Assembly: GCF_000559025.1 (NCBI RefSeq)
Contig: NZ_JAAN01000022.1
Location: forward strand, 1 to 62,524
Length of the DNA: 62,524 nucleotides
Direction: 5' to 3'
From: Luteimonas huabeiensis HB2
Lineage (GTDB): Bacteria > Pseudomonadota > Gammaproteobacteria > Xanthomonadales > Xanthomonadaceae
Shown: positions 35,001 to 45,031 of the stretch, piece by piece
How the letters are laid out: each line of letters opens with the position of its first letter
How positions within the stretch are numbered: position 1 is the first letter of the stretch
Translations under genes and position numbers: made by a program
Notes under the pieces: model-generated
Databases searched by the model: none
What the model saw: only the letters and a program-made list of their open reading frames with translations
What the model was told of the DNA's origin: nothing

Positions 35001-35657
35001 GGGGGGCATCGGGCGCGATGGGGCATTGCGGGTTCGCGATTCGGCGCGGGCGCTGGCCCAGCCCTTGCGCAGCAAGGCGAGCTCCGACTCGGAGAACGCG
35101 CCGTCTTCGATGGCGCTGAGCATGCGGCCGATGCCGATCTCGTCGTCGATCGCGGGCTGGACCGGCCTTCCCGGCTCCCCGTCGCCGGCGGCCGAATCCC
35201 CCTCGCGTCGCGCCGCGCGCGCGACGACGTCCTCGATCATCTCCACCAGTCCCATCTTCATGCCGTCGTTGGGGTGGTAGATGCGCTCGACGCCGTAGTC
35301 CTGCAGCTCGCGGATTTCCTCGGGGGTGATGGTGCCGCCGCCGCCGCCGAAGACGCGCACGTGGCCGGCGCCCTTCTGCCTGAGCATGTCCACCATGTAC
35401 TTGAAGTACTCGACATGCCCGCCCTGGTAGGACGACAGGGCGATGGCGTCGGCGTCTTCCTGCAGCGCGGCGCGCACGACGTCCTCGACGCTGCGGTTGT
35501 GGCCGAGGTGGATGACCTCCGCGCCCTGGGCCTGGATCAGCCGGCGCATGATGTTGATGGCGGCGTCGTGACCGTCGAACAGGCTGGCGGCGGTGACGAA
35601 GCGCAGCGGCGAGGCCTCGGGCCGGGCGGCGGGAAGATGGGAGGCTGGCGTGCTCAT
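32022..35657 (-). CDS. icmF: Fused isobutyryl-CoA mutase (IcmF)
   Basis: A 1211-residue B12-dependent mutase that interconverts isobutyryl-CoA and n-butyryl-CoA (some members act on isovaleryl- and pivalyl-CoA). Order: B12-binding domain (about 18-150, DGHDAA with His30 as lower axial ligand), MeaI-type chaperone GTPase (about 205-430, Walker [10 protein letters not shown] with Lys231, NKYD specificity motif), linker, then the substrate-binding TIM barrel (about 560-1100). The full length and order are those of IcmF. Together with leucine dehydrogenase and isovaleryl-CoA dehydrogenase at 42.6-45 kb it fits breakdown of branched-chain amino acids. The accessory ParA/cyclase pair begins 34 bp after its stop. 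Confidence 0.96.
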   Translation of the reverse strand: MSTPASHLPAARPEASPLRFVTAASLFDGHDAAINIMRRLIQAQGAEVIHLGHNRSVEDVVRAALQEDADAIALSSYQGGHVEYFKYMVDMLRQKGAGHVRVFGGGGGTITPEEIRELQDYGVERIYHPNDGMKMGLVEMIEDVVARAARREGDSAAGDGEPGRPVQPAIDDEIGIGRMLSAIEDGAFSESELALLRKGWASARAESRTRNAPSRPMPPVVGITGTGGAGKSSVTDELLNRFLASFPQMRIAVISVDPTRRRSGGALLGDRIRMNALRSPRVYMRSMATRRQHVATNAVLKDCIAFLKGLGFDLVIVETAGIGQSDSEIVDLVDFPMYVMTSDYGAPSQLEKIDMIDFAELIVLNKYDRRGAEDALRDIRKQWRRNRNAFQVPDEDIPVYPTIASQFNDPGISWMFVNLCRLLRDKLGTGSGESATGPAGARCDFSPDLDTTLKEPRATVLIPGNRVRYLAEIAEQGRAINAGIGKQAEAADRAQAFWQSLQALGDPRLPKALDLYHADDLLGMRAPAPDDPAEAASDRTLLTLRQRYNDAVQALTSEHLRLLREWPARLESITDEVNEYQVRGKTIRVENYRESLSHQKIPKIAAPGYRSWGELLTFLGKENLPGSYPYTGGVYPYRRTGEDPIRMFAGEGTPERTNRRFHYLSAGQPAARLSTAFDSVTLYGEDPAERPDIYGKIGNSGVNIPTLDDMKKLYSGFDLCAPTTSVSMTINGPAPMMLAMFMNTAIDQQVEKYLRADPDRWAEAEKKIDAFFAGRERPRYHGDLPKGHDGLGLALLGVTGDQLLDPETYASIKADTLATVRGTVQADILKEDQAQNTCIFSTEFALRMMGDIQQYFVDHKVRNFYSVSISGYHIAEAGANPISQLAFTLSNGFTIVEYYLARGMKIDDFAPNLSFFFSNGMDPEYTVIGRVARRIWARAMRERYGANERSQMMKYHVQTSGRSLHAQEIQFNDIRTTLQALYALFDNCNSLHTNAYDEAITTPTEESVRRAVAIQMIINKELGLNFIENPWQGSFAVEYLTDLVEEAVYKEFEAISERGGVLGAMDTMYQRGKIQEESMYYEQKKHDGSLPLVGVNTFLPKEGGGEVATEIELIRSTPEEKAQQIANVQAWQAGRNALAVAALPPAGKGRGQGAPASADTVSNDHQLVYLQHTARARENVFAALMDAVKTHSLGQISRALYDVGGEYRRNM

Positions 35658-35817
35658 GGGGCGCGCTCCTGGCGTTGTGCGATATCAGGCATTGTCCCCT
35701 GCCCCGCACCGCAGCCGCGCGCTGCAGCGCAGCATCCCGCGCGCACCGCTCTCCCGGCGATCGCCTCGAGACACGCTTCGGCTTCTGCGATGCGCCCTGC
35801 CCCGCCACAGAAACGAC

Positions 35818-35841
35818 GACGCCCCCGCAGGCGGGGGCGTC
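35818..35841 (-). terminator. Hairpin after the DUF1328 gene
   Basis: A perfect 11-bp stem GACGCCCCCGC/GCGGGGGCGTC with a 2-base centre, 19 bp past the DUF1328 stop. The T-run that follows on the minus strand is weak (CGTCGTTTCTG), so termination may be partial, with reading on to icmF possible. Confidence 0.6.
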
Positions 35842-35860
35842 GGGCCGCGCACGTCGCGGG

Positions 35861-36034
35861 CTACGTCACTTTCTTGTAGATGGTGACGCCCAGGACGAAC
35901 AGGATGACGGCGATGATGATCGCGGCCCAGAACAGGAACTTGGCGATGCCCATCGAGGCGCCGGCGATGCCGGTGAAGCCGAGGGCGCCGGCGATGAGGC
36001 CGATGATGGCGAAGATGATGGCCCACTTGATCAT
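35861..36034 (-). CDS. DUF1328 family small membrane protein
   Basis: A 57-residue protein with two membrane helices (about 2-22 and 30-50). MIKWAIIFAIIGLIAGALGF and TGIAGASMGIAKFLFW are the hallmarks of the DUF1328/YtjA family. An AGGAG site lies 6-7 bases before the ATG. The family is small, often stress-induced, and of unknown function. A hairpin follows at 35818-35841. Confidence 0.93.
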   Translation of the reverse strand: MIKWAIIFAIIGLIAGALGFTGIAGASMGIAKFLFWAAIIIAVILFVLGVTIYKKVT

Positions 36035-36274
36035 GTCGGACTCCTGAGAGAGGCCGGGAAGGCGCGGCGCACGTCCCGCCCCTCGGCGGGCCCGGTGCGC
36101 CTTGCCTGCAACCGGCGATGCCGCATGCTGGCGTGGCCGGCGTCCTGCTCGCGTGAATGGCCGGCGGGCAACTCGGTACGACGGGGCCGGCGATCGACGT
36201 CCCCGGGGGCCGGCCGAGCGAAGCGATCCCGCTACCGTTGGGGGCGCGCGTTCGCCGGCAACCGTGCGCCTTGC

Positions 36275-37261
36275 TCAGCGGCGGGTCTGTCCAGCAATCC
36301 CGGGACCTTCCACCCATCGCTGCAGCCACGTCCTGATCCGGGTGCATACGATGCCGGCGCCGCTCGTCAATCGGCTCACCATGCCGTCCCGACCGATCTG
36401 GAACACCTGTTCGGCAGCGTCCTCCAGGCCGCTCCTGTCCAGGTACCCCAGGACCAGGCGCACCCCCGGGGTGCTGCCGAACGTCGCCCGCGCCACCTCG
36501 ATGACGACCGGCGCGGCGACGCCCACGGCCGCCTCGACCTGCCCGCACACGCCGGCCGACGGCGCGGGGCACGACGTCGCGGACGAATCCGGCGGCGCCT
36601 CCACGCACGCGGGGGCGGTGGCCGGGCCCGCGCCGTCGAAATCCTCGCCCTCCAGCAGGCGCTCGGACGCCAAGCGCATCGAGCGCGCCCACGCCTCGAC
36701 GAATCCTGGAATCTCGGCCGTGTCCAGGTCCGACGCGTCCGCGACCACGAACGGACTCCCTCCCTCGGCATTCCCATCGGCAAACACCGCAACCAGGAAG
36801 GGGCCTTTTCGTCCACCGAGCCCGAGGCGAGCAATGATCCTTTCGGCCCGTGTGTCGTCGTAGACCTTCATCAGATCGTCGCAGTTCTCCATCTGATCGG
36901 CTTGCAGCATCTCCACCGCCAGGGGCATGCGGGTCGCGATCAGATTGCCTTCCACGACCGAGCGCGCCAGCGCCTCGTCCAATCCGGGCAACCGCAGATA
37001 GCCTGCGCACAAGGCGGCCCTGCGCGACTGCGACGAATCGCGGTCGATCAGGGCGATCGCCGTGGGCCGCGGTGCCAGATAGGTCCGGGGGCCGGCGAAG
37101 CTTCTCGCGAGCTCGAAGGAACGCATCGCCGGCACCGGCGCTTGCGCCGGGCTCGGAGGCGGAGGCGGCGGCGGCGCGAATCCGCCCCCGCCCGACGTCG
37201 AGGTCGCGCACCCTGCCAATGCCGCCGCAGCGACGATCGCCGATATCCACCTCATCGACAT
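36275..37261 (-). CDS. Lipoprotein of unknown function
   Basis: A 328-residue lipoprotein. Lipobox Leu15-Ala-Gly-Cys18, then a Ser/Gly stretch and a run of prolines (about 29-36), a typical tether. The rest is a soluble region with five or more cysteines (ALCAGY, ENCDDL, PACVEA, TSCPAP, GVCGQV, IVCTRI) and no motif I recognise. The segment SFAGPRTYLAP (about 53-63) repeats a weak aromatic pattern. An internal ATG two codons later (37255) is an equal start. It is not obviously in an operon. Confidence 0.78.
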   Translation of the reverse strand: MSMRWISAIVAAAALAGCATSTSGGGGFAPPPPPPPSPAQAPVPAMRSFELARSFAGPRTYLAPRPTAIALIDRDSSQSRRAALCAGYLRLPGLDEALARSVVEGNLIATRMPLAVEMLQADQMENCDDLMKVYDDTRAERIIARLGLGGRKGPFLVAVFADGNAEGGSPFVVADASDLDTAEIPGFVEAWARSMRLASERLLEGEDFDGAGPATAPACVEAPPDSSATSCPAPSAGVCGQVEAAVGVAAPVVIEVARATFGSTPGVRLVLGYLDRSGLEDAAEQVFQIGRDGMVSRLTSGAGIVCTRIRTWLQRWVEGPGIAGQTRR

Positions 37262-37553
37262 GGCCTTCCCCCTGTCCCCGTCGCCGACCGAGGAACCCGG
37301 CGCGCCAATCCCCGGTGCCGCCGGAAATCCCCCCCGTGAAGCCGGCGGCCGCTCCGCATGCCAGCGCAGCGGGCGCCGCCCTTCGGCCGATCCTAGTCCT
37401 GCCCGGGCGCCGCGCGGCGACCGTTCGTCGGCACGCCGGCGGCGGGCTGCGGCGCGCGCATGCCCGGAGGGAACCGTGGCCAGGACCGGAGACGCCGCTG
37501 CGGTCGCCCGAGCGCGGTGCGACCCGCCGAGCGCAAGCCCGCCGCTCGCACGC

Positions 37554-39617
37554 TCACTCGCCGCAGATGGCGCGGTAGAGGCGCCGGCGGCGGTCGTCGA
37601 GGCGGGCGGTGGAGGCGTGCAGGTCCACGTCGGTGGGCCCGGCGCCCAGGTCGAGGATGCGCGCCGCGGTCGCGCACAGGGTGGCGGCGTCCTCGTCGAA
37701 GGCGCCGTGGGTGCTGGCGCCGGAGGCGTGCGGCGAACCCTTGGGCTGGTCCACGGTGGGCGCCTGGATCCAGTCGATCAGGCCGTCGCGGATCAGCGCG
37801 CGCATGTCCTCGCTGCCGTGGACGGGGTCCTCGATGAAGCGCGCCATGCCGGCCAGCGGGGTGCCGTGGCGGCGGCTGCGGTCGATCCAGCTGCGCGCGG
37901 TGGCCTCGAAGGCGTGCGCGACCAGGTACAGCAGCGACTTGTTGTAGACGCGCACGCAGTGGTCGTCCTGCTCGGCGCGGTCGGTCAGGGTGAACAGGCT
38001 GGCGCGGCCGATGCGGCCGGCGCGCAGGGCCGCTCCGCAGGTCTGCAGGAACGATTCGGTGGTGAGCGCGGGCGCCCACAGGTGCAGGCTGTCGATGCGC
38101 CCGCCCAGCCCCAGCATGCCGGCGGCCGGGCCGGCGGCGATCTGCCCGGGCGTGGTGAGCAGTTGCACCAGCGGCGCCAGCAGCACCGCGCCCGCGCTGT
38201 GCGCGACGAGGTGGATCTCGACGCTGGCGTCGCGCTGCTGCCACGCGTGCAGCAGCCGCGCGACCTGCGCCGCGCCGCCGGCCTCCTGCAAGGCGCCGTC
38301 GGCGCCGCGATCGACGGCGGTGGTGGCCAGCAGCGCGTTCTCCTTCATCTCCTCCCACAGCGCCTTGCCGCCCAGCACGCGGGCCAGCGGCTCCAGGGTG
38401 TCGTCGAGGCGGTCGAGCAGCAGGTCGCGGGTGCGCTCCAGCAGGCCCTCGCTGCGCGGGCGCGCGGCATCGCGCAGGATGTTGCCCAGCGTGCTCCAGA
38501 AGTCGGTCTTCCAGACGAAGGCGAGCGGATAGATTTCCTGGCCGAGCAGTTGCTCGCGGTAGTCGGCGATGCGCTGGACGGCGGCTTGCTCGGGCACCAG
38601 CCCGCCGTGGGCGTAGAGCATGATGCGCTTGCGCTTCCAGCCGCGCATCGCGCGCGGCAGGTCCTGGCGGATCAGGTTGCGGATGTCGTCCTGGCCGTTG
38701 CCGAAGCGGCCGCTGCGGCGCAGGCGGCCGTTGTTGCCCAGGCTGACGATGTGCGGGCGCAGGTCGGCCTGGGCGTAGCCGGCCGACTGCCCGGCGAGCG
38801 CGGAGTTGAACACCGCGCTGGTGGCCGGGCGCCGCACCTGCACCGGCACCGCCAGCCGCGCCACCCAGACGTCGGTGCCGCGCTCGAGCCATTCGTCGTA
38901 GCCGACGTGGCCGTAGCCCTTGCGGCCCCAGCCGGTCCCCCAGCTGTTCTGGATCCAGAAGCCGCGCGCGTCGTAGCCGACGATGGCGAAGGCGTGGTAG
39001 CCGCCGACCGGCTGCTGGCGCCAGGCGATCGCGCCGCTGGCCGGCGGCGCCCGCCAGCCGTCGTGCACGGCCGCCGAGGCGTACAGCACGCCGACCTCGG
39101 CGATGGCGGCATGCAGGGCCACCAGGTCCTTGTGGTTGACGCGGAAGTACGCGCCCAGCGGGTGCCGCAGCGCGTCGCGGGCGCGGCGCTCGGTATAGCA
39201 ATCGGGTTCCGGCCCGGGCCGCCAGGGCCAGACCGCCTCGCTGCACAGGCCGTGGCGGTGCCAGCCCTTCATGGCGCCGCGGCAGCTGGAGCCGGCGTAG
39301 GCCTCGCCCGCCCATTCGTCGTAGCGGCGCGCCATGTCGTAGGCCATGCGCGGGCTGAGGCGGGTGGCGTCCGGGCGCGGGCGCCGCACCCGCAGCAAGG
39401 TGTGGGCCACGGTGACCAGGGCGAAGGCGGTGCAGGCGCCCTCCTCGCCCTGGTCGAGCACCGGCACGCGGCGGCGCAGGTGCCGGGCCAGCGGCAACTG
39501 CAGCGGCACGTCGACCAGGGTGGGCTCGAACATGCGGTCGCGGAAGTCGGCGGTGTCGGGGCGGGCGTCGAGCAGGCGCGGCGGCGCGGCGCGTTCGCGG
39601 ACGGTGCGGGTGGCCAT
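37554..39617 (-). CDS. Papain-like (C1) protease fused to an alpha/beta-hydrolase-like domain
   Basis: A 687-residue two-domain protein with no signal peptide. Domain 1 (about 15-260) is a C1-family peptidase: oxyanion Gln56, catalytic Cys62 (DQGEEGACTAFAL), His208 (GGYHAFAIVGYD) and Asn224 (IQNSWGTGWG) are all present. Domain 2 (about 325-660) resembles an alpha/beta hydrolase: LYAHGGL (335-340) as oxyanion loop and Ser474 in HLVAHSAGAVLL as nucleophile, a serine-hydrolase or Fermitin-like lipase elbow. Cytosolic protease-hydrolase fusions of this kind are rare. AGGGAACC lies before the ATG. The substrate is unknown; a role in defence or in a contact-dependent system is speculative. Confidence 0.85.
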   Translation of the reverse strand: MATRTVRERAAPPRLLDARPDTADFRDRMFEPTLVDVPLQLPLARHLRRRVPVLDQGEEGACTAFALVTVAHTLLRVRRPRPDATRLSPRMAYDMARRYDEWAGEAYAGSSCRGAMKGWHRHGLCSEAVWPWRPGPEPDCYTERRARDALRHPLGAYFRVNHKDLVALHAAIAEVGVLYASAAVHDGWRAPPASGAIAWRQQPVGGYHAFAIVGYDARGFWIQNSWGTGWGRKGYGHVGYDEWLERGTDVWVARLAVPVQVRRPATSAVFNSALAGQSAGYAQADLRPHIVSLGNNGRLRRSGRFGNGQDDIRNLIRQDLPRAMRGWKRKRIMLYAHGGLVPEQAAVQRIADYREQLLGQEIYPLAFVWKTDFWSTLGNILRDAARPRSEGLLERTRDLLLDRLDDTLEPLARVLGGKALWEEMKENALLATTAVDRGADGALQEAGGAAQVARLLHAWQQRDASVEIHLVAHSAGAVLLAPLVQLLTTPGQIAAGPAAGMLGLGGRIDSLHLWAPALTTESFLQTCGAALRAGRIGRASLFTLTDRAEQDDHCVRVYNKSLLYLVAHAFEATARSWIDRSRRHGTPLAGMARFIEDPVHGSEDMRALIRDGLIDWIQAPTVDQPKGSPHASGASTHGAFDEDAATLCATAARILDLGAGPTDVDLHASTARLDDRRRRLYRAICGE

Positions 39618-39796
39618 GGCGGTTCCCTCCTGGTGATGGCGCGGTCTGCCGGCCGGGACGCCCGGCCGAAACCGCAGCATGCCTGCGGAGCGTCGCGCCG
39701 TCCGCGACCGGCGGCGCAAACGCCGGCACGGCGCCGCGGCGCAGGAGCGCATCGCTACAATCGCGGCTGGAATCGCGGCGGCACGGCGGAACGGGG

Positions 39797-41353
39797 ATGC
39801 GCAAGCGCTTGAAGAAACTCTTCGCCTGGGGGCTGGTGGCCCTGCTGGTGCTGCTGGCCAGCGGCCTGCTGCTGGCCGACCACCTGACCCCCAAGGCCAC
39901 CGGCGCGCCCGGTTTCGCATTGCCCGTGCAGCGCGACCAGACCGCGCTCGACCGCGAACTGATGCCGCTGCTCGACCGCAACCCCGGCATGACCGGCGCC
40001 ATCCTGGTCCCCGACGGCCTGGATGCCTTCGCCGCGCGTGCGCTGTCCGCCCGCCAGGCCGGGCGCAGCCTGGACCTGCAGTACTACATCTGGAAGGACG
40101 ACCTCACCGGCCACCTGCTGCTCAACGAGATCTGGCAGGCGGCCGAGCGCGGCGTGCGGGTGCGCATGCTGCTCGACGACATCAACACCCGCGGCAAGGA
40201 CGGCGCGCTGCTGGCCTTCGACCAGCATCCCAACATCGAGATCCGGGTCTACAACCCGTTCCGCAACCGCGACGGGCTGGGCCGGCTGCTGGAGATGGTG
40301 CAGCGGATGTGGAGCATCACCCACCGCATGCACAACAAGGCCTGGGTCGCCGACGGCCGGGTGGCGGTGGTGGGCGGGCGCAACGTGGGCCTGGAGTACT
40401 TCGACGCCTCGCAGGACATGAACTTCCGCGACCTCGACCTGGTGCTGTTCGGGCCGGAGGTGCAGCGCGCCAGCGACATCTTCGATGCGTTCTGGAACAG
40501 CGAGGCGGTGGTGCCGATCGCCGCGCTCAGCAGCAAGTCGAAGCGGCGGCTGGAAGCGGTGATGGCCTCCATCCGCCAGGAGGCCCACAGCGCCGAGGCC
40601 GAGGCCTACCTGGAGCGCGTAGACGGTTCCGACAGCGTGCGGCGCTACTTCCTGCAGACGCTGGAGCCGTACTGGAGCGACCGCCTGCGGATCGTCTCCG
40701 ACCCGCCGATCAAGCGCGACGGCGACCGCCGCGACGGCTGGCTGATCCAGCCGATCCTGGAGGACCTGGACAGCGCGCAGCACAAGGCGCTGGTGATCTC
40801 GCCCTACTTCGTGCCCGGCGACGAGGGCGTGACCTACATGGCCAAGGTGACCCGGCGCGGCGTGCACGCCGGCGTGGTGACCAACTCGCTGGTGGCCAAC
40901 GACGTGCTGGCCGTGCACAGCGGCTACAGCCGCTACCGCCAGCGCATGCTGCGCACCGGCATCGTGCTGTACGAGACCCGGGCCGAGGTGGCCACGGAAT
41001 CCAGCCTGTTCGGCAGCAGCGGCGCCAGCCTGCACACCAAGGCCTACGTGGTGGACGACCGCCGCGGCTTCGTGGGCTCGTTCAACATGGACCCGCGCTC
41101 GATCGACCTCAACACCGAGATGGGGGTGTTCTTCGACGACCCCGCGCTGGGCGCGGCGGTGCGCGACATCTACCTGGAGCTGTCCAGCCCGGCACTGAGC
41201 TACTACGTGTTCCTGGACGAGCGCGATCGCCTGCGCTGGCTGGACGCGGCCGTCGACCCGCCGAAGGTGCTGGGCAACGAGCCCGGCGCCAGCCGCTGGC
41301 AGCGCTTCCTCGCCTGGGCGATGGCGTGGCTGCCGATCGAATCCCAGCTGTAG
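39797..41353 (+). CDS. Phospholipase D family protein, cardiolipin synthase-like (ClsC/YmdC type)
   Basis: A 518-residue inner-membrane protein with one N-terminal helix (about 10-28) and two HKD motifs: His179-x-Lys181-x4-Asp186 (HNKAWVADGRVAVVGGRN) and His413-x-Lys415-x4-Asp420 (HTKAYVVDDRRGFVGSFN). The set-up matches ClsC, which makes cardiolipin from phosphatidylglycerol and another phospholipid. YYIWKDDLTGHLLL and MLLDDINTRG are typical of that subfamily. The start at 39797 gives the basic residues before the helix. It is divergent from the protease-fusion gene. Confidence 0.92.
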   Translation: MRKRLKKLFAWGLVALLVLLASGLLLADHLTPKATGAPGFALPVQRDQTALDRELMPLLDRNPGMTGAILVPDGLDAFAARALSARQAGRSLDLQYYIWKDDLTGHLLLNEIWQAAERGVRVRMLLDDINTRGKDGALLAFDQHPNIEIRVYNPFRNRDGLGRLLEMVQRMWSITHRMHNKAWVADGRVAVVGGRNVGLEYFDASQDMNFRDLDLVLFGPEVQRASDIFDAFWNSEAVVPIAALSSKSKRRLEAVMASIRQEAHSAEAEAYLERVDGSDSVRRYFLQTLEPYWSDRLRIVSDPPIKRDGDRRDGWLIQPILEDLDSAQHKALVISPYFVPGDEGVTYMAKVTRRGVHAGVVTNSLVANDVLAVHSGYSRYRQRMLRTGIVLYETRAEVATESSLFGSSGASLHTKAYVVDDRRGFVGSFNMDPRSIDLNTEMGVFFDDPALGAAVRDIYLELSSPALSYYVFLDERDRLRWLDAAVDPPKVLGNEPGASRWQRFLAWAMAWLPIESQL

Positions 41354-41398
41354 CCGCGCGGCACCGGACGGCAGCCGCCGGCGCGTGCGGCCATCGAG

Positions 41399-41577
41399 AT
41401 TCGACCTGCAGCGCCGAAGCCGTCCTCCGCCCGCAAGATTATTTCGTTCCTTCTCCCGCAAGCGCGTGCCCCCATCCGCCTTCGGCACCTTCCCCCGCTT
41501 TGCGGGGGAAGGGAATACAGAGTGCTCCCCGCTTGCGGGGGAAGGAAAAAACAGGATGCTCCCCGCTCGCGGGCACC
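41399..41577. repeat. Intergenic palindromic repeat family, locus D
   Basis: Left border ATTCGACCTGCAGCGCCGA (41399-41417) nearly equal to that of locus C, then TTCGTTCCTTCTCCCGCAAGCG, the shared block CCCCCATCCGCCTTCGGCAC with CTTCCCCCGC, and units with CCCCGCTTGCGGGG and GAAGGAAAAAACAGGATGCT. It fills the gap between the phospholipase D gene and the converging SDR gene and ends at the SDR stop codon. Confidence 0.72.
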
Positions 41578-42347
41578 TAATCCTTGACCAGGCCGCCGTC
41601 GACGACGAGGTTCTGCCCGGTGACCGCGCGCGCCCACGGCGAAGCGAAGAACAGCACCGCATCGGCGAACTCCTCCGGCGTGGTCACGCGGCGCAGCGGG
41701 GTGCCGGCGGCGATCAGGTCGAACACCGCCTCCGGCGTGGCGGCGCTGGCGTCGGTCGTGCGCAGCAGGCCGCCGGAGAGCATGTTGACGGTGATCCCGT
41801 ACGGACCGAGGTCGGCGGCCATCGTCCGGGTCAGCGACAGCAGCGCGGCCTTCGCCGCGGTGTAGTCGTGATACGGCACCACCGGGTTCTGGAACAGGTT
41901 GGTGCCGATGTTGACGATGCGGCCGGAACCGGCGGCGCGCATGGCCGGCACCGCGGCCTGGATCGTGTTCAGCGCGCCGCGCACGCTGCCCTCGAACTGG
42001 GCGGCGAAGCGCGACCAGCCGATCGATTCGCCCCGCGGCCGCGCGTCGCCGTCGAACGCGAAATCGACCAGCGCGTTGTTGACGACGGTCGAGACGGCTT
42101 CGCCGAAGTGCGCCTGCGCCCGCGCGAACATCGCCTCGACCTGGTGCGGATCGGTCACGTCGGCGCGCACCGGGCATACGCGCGCCTCGCCGAACGCCTG
42201 CTGCAGCGCCTGCGCGGCCTCGGCGCTGCGCCAATGGTTGACCGCCACGCGTGCGCCCTCGCGCAGGAACGCGCGCGAGATGGCGGCGCCCAGGCCGCGC
42301 GCGCCGCCGGTGACGAGGACGACCTGGCTGGAGAGTGCGGACGGCAT
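41577..42347 (-). CDS. SDR family oxidoreductase (3-oxoacyl-ACP reductase-like)
   Basis: A 256-residue classical SDR. TGGARGLG at about 13-20, VVNNALVDF in place of the usual NNAG, active-site NIGTNLF (Ser replaced by Thr or Asn) and YTAAK with Tyr and Lys. The end is VTGQNLVVDGGLV. The change NNAG to NNAL and the altered serine region are seen in the FabG-like group whose members are annotated as oxidoreductases of unknown substrate. The stop codon lies within repeat locus D. Confidence 0.88.
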   Translation of the reverse strand: MPSALSSQVVLVTGGARGLGAAISRAFLREGARVAVNHWRSAEAAQALQQAFGEARVCPVRADVTDPHQVEAMFARAQAHFGEAVSTVVNNALVDFAFDGDARPRGESIGWSRFAAQFEGSVRGALNTIQAAVPAMRAAGSGRIVNIGTNLFQNPVVPYHDYTAAKAALLSLTRTMAADLGPYGITVNMLSGGLLRTTDASAATPEAVFDLIAAGTPLRRVTTPEEFADAVLFFASPWARAVTGQNLVVDGGLVKD

Positions 42348-42605
42348 CGAGGAGACTCGCGCGACGGGCCGCGCAGGATCGCATGCCCAGGCTGAACAGG
42401 CCAGCGGCGCCATGTGCTTGATTTTGCTGCATCGCAGCGCCGTCTCCGCCCCGCCGGACCGCACGCCGGCGGACGGGCTTTTGCCGCCGGACCTGCGTAG
42501 AATGCTGCCCCCATCGGCGGCCCCTGGCCGTCGCACCGCAGCCACCACCACCCACACAGCGACGGGCGTGCTCGCCAACGCGACAGCGCCGCAGCGGAGT
42601 TTGCG

Positions 42606-43706
42606 ATGATCTTCGAACACCTCGACCGGTACGGCCACGAACAGGTCGTGTTCTGCCACAACAAGGACGCGGGCCTGAAGGCCATCATCGCGATCCACAA
42701 CACGGTGCTCGGCCCGGCCCTGGGCGGCACCCGCATGTGGCCGTACAAGAGCGAGCAGGACGCGCTCAACGACGTGCTGCGCCTGTCGCGCGGCATGACC
42801 TACAAGAACGCGGTGGCCGGCCTGAACATCGGCGGCGGCAAGGCGGTCATCATCGGCGATCCGGCCACCGACAAGTCCGAGGCGCTGTTCCGGGCCTTCG
42901 GCCAGTTCGTCGAATCGCTGGGCGGGCGCTACATCACCGCCGAGGACGTGGGCATCGACGTCAACGACATGGAGTTCGTCTACCGCGAGACCGAGTACGT
43001 GACCGGCGTGCACCAGGTCCACGGCGGCTCCGGCGACCCGTCGCCGTTCACCGCCTACGGCACCATGCAGGGCCTGCTGGCGGCGCTGAACCGCAAGTTC
43101 GGCAACGAGGAAGTGGGCAACTACCGCTACGCGGTGCAGGGCCTGGGCCACGTCGGCCTCGAGTTCGTGAAGCTGCTCAAGGAGCGCGGCGCGAAGATCT
43201 TCGTCACCGACATCAACAAGGAGCGCGTGGACCGCGCGGTCAGCGAGTTCGGCGCCGAGGCCGTGGGCCTGGACGAGATCTACGACGTCGATGCCGACGT
43301 CTACTCGCCCTGCGCGCTCGGCGGCACCGTCAACGAGGACACCCTGCCCCGGCTCAAGGCCAAGATCATCTGCGGCGCGGCCAACAACCAGCTGGCCACC
43401 AACGAGATCGGCGACGAGGTGGAGAAGCGCGGCATCCTTTACGCGCCCGACTACGCGGTCAACGCCGGCGGCGTGATGAACGTGTCGCTGGAGATCGACG
43501 GCTACAACCGCGAACGCGCCATGCGCATGATGCGCACGATCTACCACAACCTGACCCGGATCTTCGAGATCGCCGAGCGCGACGGCATCCCGACCTACCG
43601 GGCGGCCGACCGCCTGGCCGAGGAGCGGATCGAGATCATCGGCAAGCTGAAGCTGCCCCTGGGCCGGGCGCGGCCGCGCTTCCAGGGCCGCGTGCGCGGC
43701 GCCTGA
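42606..43706 (+). CDS. Leucine dehydrogenase (Glu/Leu/Phe/Val dehydrogenase family)
   Basis: A 366-residue NAD-dependent amino-acid dehydrogenase converting leucine, valine or isoleucine to the 2-oxo acid and ammonia. GGTRMWPY, Lys67 (MTYKNAV) and Lys79 (NIGGGKAV) are the substrate and catalytic lysines, and the Rossmann motif VQGLGHVG is at about 180-187. The length matches Bacillus LeuDH. It lies 111 bp upstream of isovaleryl-CoA dehydrogenase on the same strand, which fits leucine catabolism and supply of branched-chain precursors for iso-fatty acids, typical of this bacterial family. Confidence 0.93.
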   Translation: MIFEHLDRYGHEQVVFCHNKDAGLKAIIAIHNTVLGPALGGTRMWPYKSEQDALNDVLRLSRGMTYKNAVAGLNIGGGKAVIIGDPATDKSEALFRAFGQFVESLGGRYITAEDVGIDVNDMEFVYRETEYVTGVHQVHGGSGDPSPFTAYGTMQGLLAALNRKFGNEEVGNYRYAVQGLGHVGLEFVKLLKERGAKIFVTDINKERVDRAVSEFGAEAVGLDEIYDVDADVYSPCALGGTVNEDTLPRLKAKIICGAANNQLATNEIGDEVEKRGILYAPDYAVNAGGVMNVSLEIDGYNRERAMRMMRTIYHNLTRIFEIAERDGIPTYRAADRLAEERIEIIGKLKLPLGRARPRFQGRVRGA

Positions 43707-43817
43707 TCGGCCGCATGACGGCGCGCTCGCGCCGACCAGGCGCGCCGGACGGGCGCTTCGCGCGCGAACGCGCCCCTGCCGGCGTTGCCTTGGCGTCTTT
43801 CCCGGGAGATTCGGATC

Positions 43818-44975
43818 ATGCGTACCTTTCCGCTGGGTGAGGAACTCGATGCGCTGCGCGATGCGGTGCGGCGCTTCGCCGAGGCCGAGATCGCACCGCG
43901 CGCGGAGGCGATCGACCGCGAGAACGCCTTCCCGCAGGACCTGTGGCCGAAGCTCGGCGAGATGGGCCTGCTGGGAATGACGGTGCCGGCCGAGTACGGC
44001 GGCAGCGCGATGGGCTACCTCGCCCACCTGGTGGCGATGGAGGAGATCTCGCGCGCCTCCGGCTCGGTCGGCCTGTCCTACGGCGCGCACTCCAACCTGT
44101 GCGTCTCCAACCTGTACGCCAACGCCACCCCGGCCCAGCGCGAGCGCTACCTGCCGAAGCTGTGCAGCGGCGAATGGAAGGGCGCGCTGGCGATGAGCGA
44201 ACCCGGCGCCGGCTCCGACGTGGTCGGCTCGATGAGCTGCCGCGCCGAGCTGCGCGGCGACGTCTGGGTCGCCAACGGCAACAAGATGTGGATCACCAAC
44301 GGCCCCGAGGCCGACGTGCTGATCGTCTACATGCGCACCGCCGGGCGCGAGGCCGGCAGCCGCTGCATCACCGCCTTCATCGTCGAGAAGGGCATGCCCG
44401 GCTTCCGCACCGCGCAGAAGCTCGACAAGCTGGGCATGCGCGGCTCCAACACCTGCGAGCTGGTGTTCGAGGATTGCGAGATCCCGGCCGCCAACGTGCT
44501 GGGCGAGGTGAACCACGGCGTCAAGGTGCTGATGAGCGGCCTCAACACCGAGCGCCTGGTGCTGACCGGCGGACCGCTGGGGCTGATGCAGGCCGCGCTG
44601 GAGCTCGTCCTGCCCTACGTGCGCGAGCGCCGCCAGTTCGACGCCGCCATCGGCACCTTCGGCATCATGCAGGCCAAGCTGGCGGACATGTACACCGCGC
44701 TGCAGTCCTCGCGCGCCTTCGCCTACCAGGTCGCGCGCGACTACGACGCCGGCCATCGCTCTCGGGTGGATGCGGCCAGCTGCCTGCTGCACGCCTCGGA
44801 AGCGGCCGTGCAGGTGGCACTGGAAGGCATCCAGGCGCTGGGCGGCAACGGCTACATCAACGAATACCCCGCCGGCCGCATCCTGCGCGACGCCAAGCTC
44901 TACGCCATCGGCGCCGGCACCAACGAGATCCGCCGCATGCTGATCGGCCGCGAGCTGTTCGACGGCCGCGACTGA
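43818..44975 (+). CDS. ivd: Isovaleryl-CoA dehydrogenase
   Basis: A 385-residue acyl-CoA dehydrogenase with FAD. The block [17 protein letters not shown] (about 95-111) is characteristic of isovaleryl-CoA dehydrogenases, [12 protein letters not shown] (about 135-146) binds FAD, and [13 protein letters not shown] and [15 protein letters not shown] close the fold. The Glu on the C-terminal side acts as base. The ATG at 43818 is preferred over an upstream one (43785) since homology begins there. It catalyses the step after leucine's transamination and decarboxylation; no electron-transfer flavoprotein genes are in view. Confidence 0.93.
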   Translation: MRTFPLGEELDALRDAVRRFAEAEIAPRAEAIDRENAFPQDLWPKLGEMGLLGMTVPAEYGGSAMGYLAHLVAMEEISRASGSVGLSYGAHSNLCVSNLYANATPAQRERYLPKLCSGEWKGALAMSEPGAGSDVVGSMSCRAELRGDVWVANGNKMWITNGPEADVLIVYMRTAGREAGSRCITAFIVEKGMPGFRTAQKLDKLGMRGSNTCELVFEDCEIPAANVLGEVNHGVKVLMSGLNTERLVLTGGPLGLMQAALELVLPYVRERRQFDAAIGTFGIMQAKLADMYTALQSSRAFAYQVARDYDAGHRSRVDAASCLLHASEAAVQVALEGIQALGGNGYINEYPAGRILRDAKLYAIGAGTNEIRRMLIGRELFDGRD

Positions 44976-45031
44976 ACCGGCGCGGCCGCGCGCCGTCGAG
45001 CGCTCGCGGCCACGCGCCGCGGTCGCGATGG

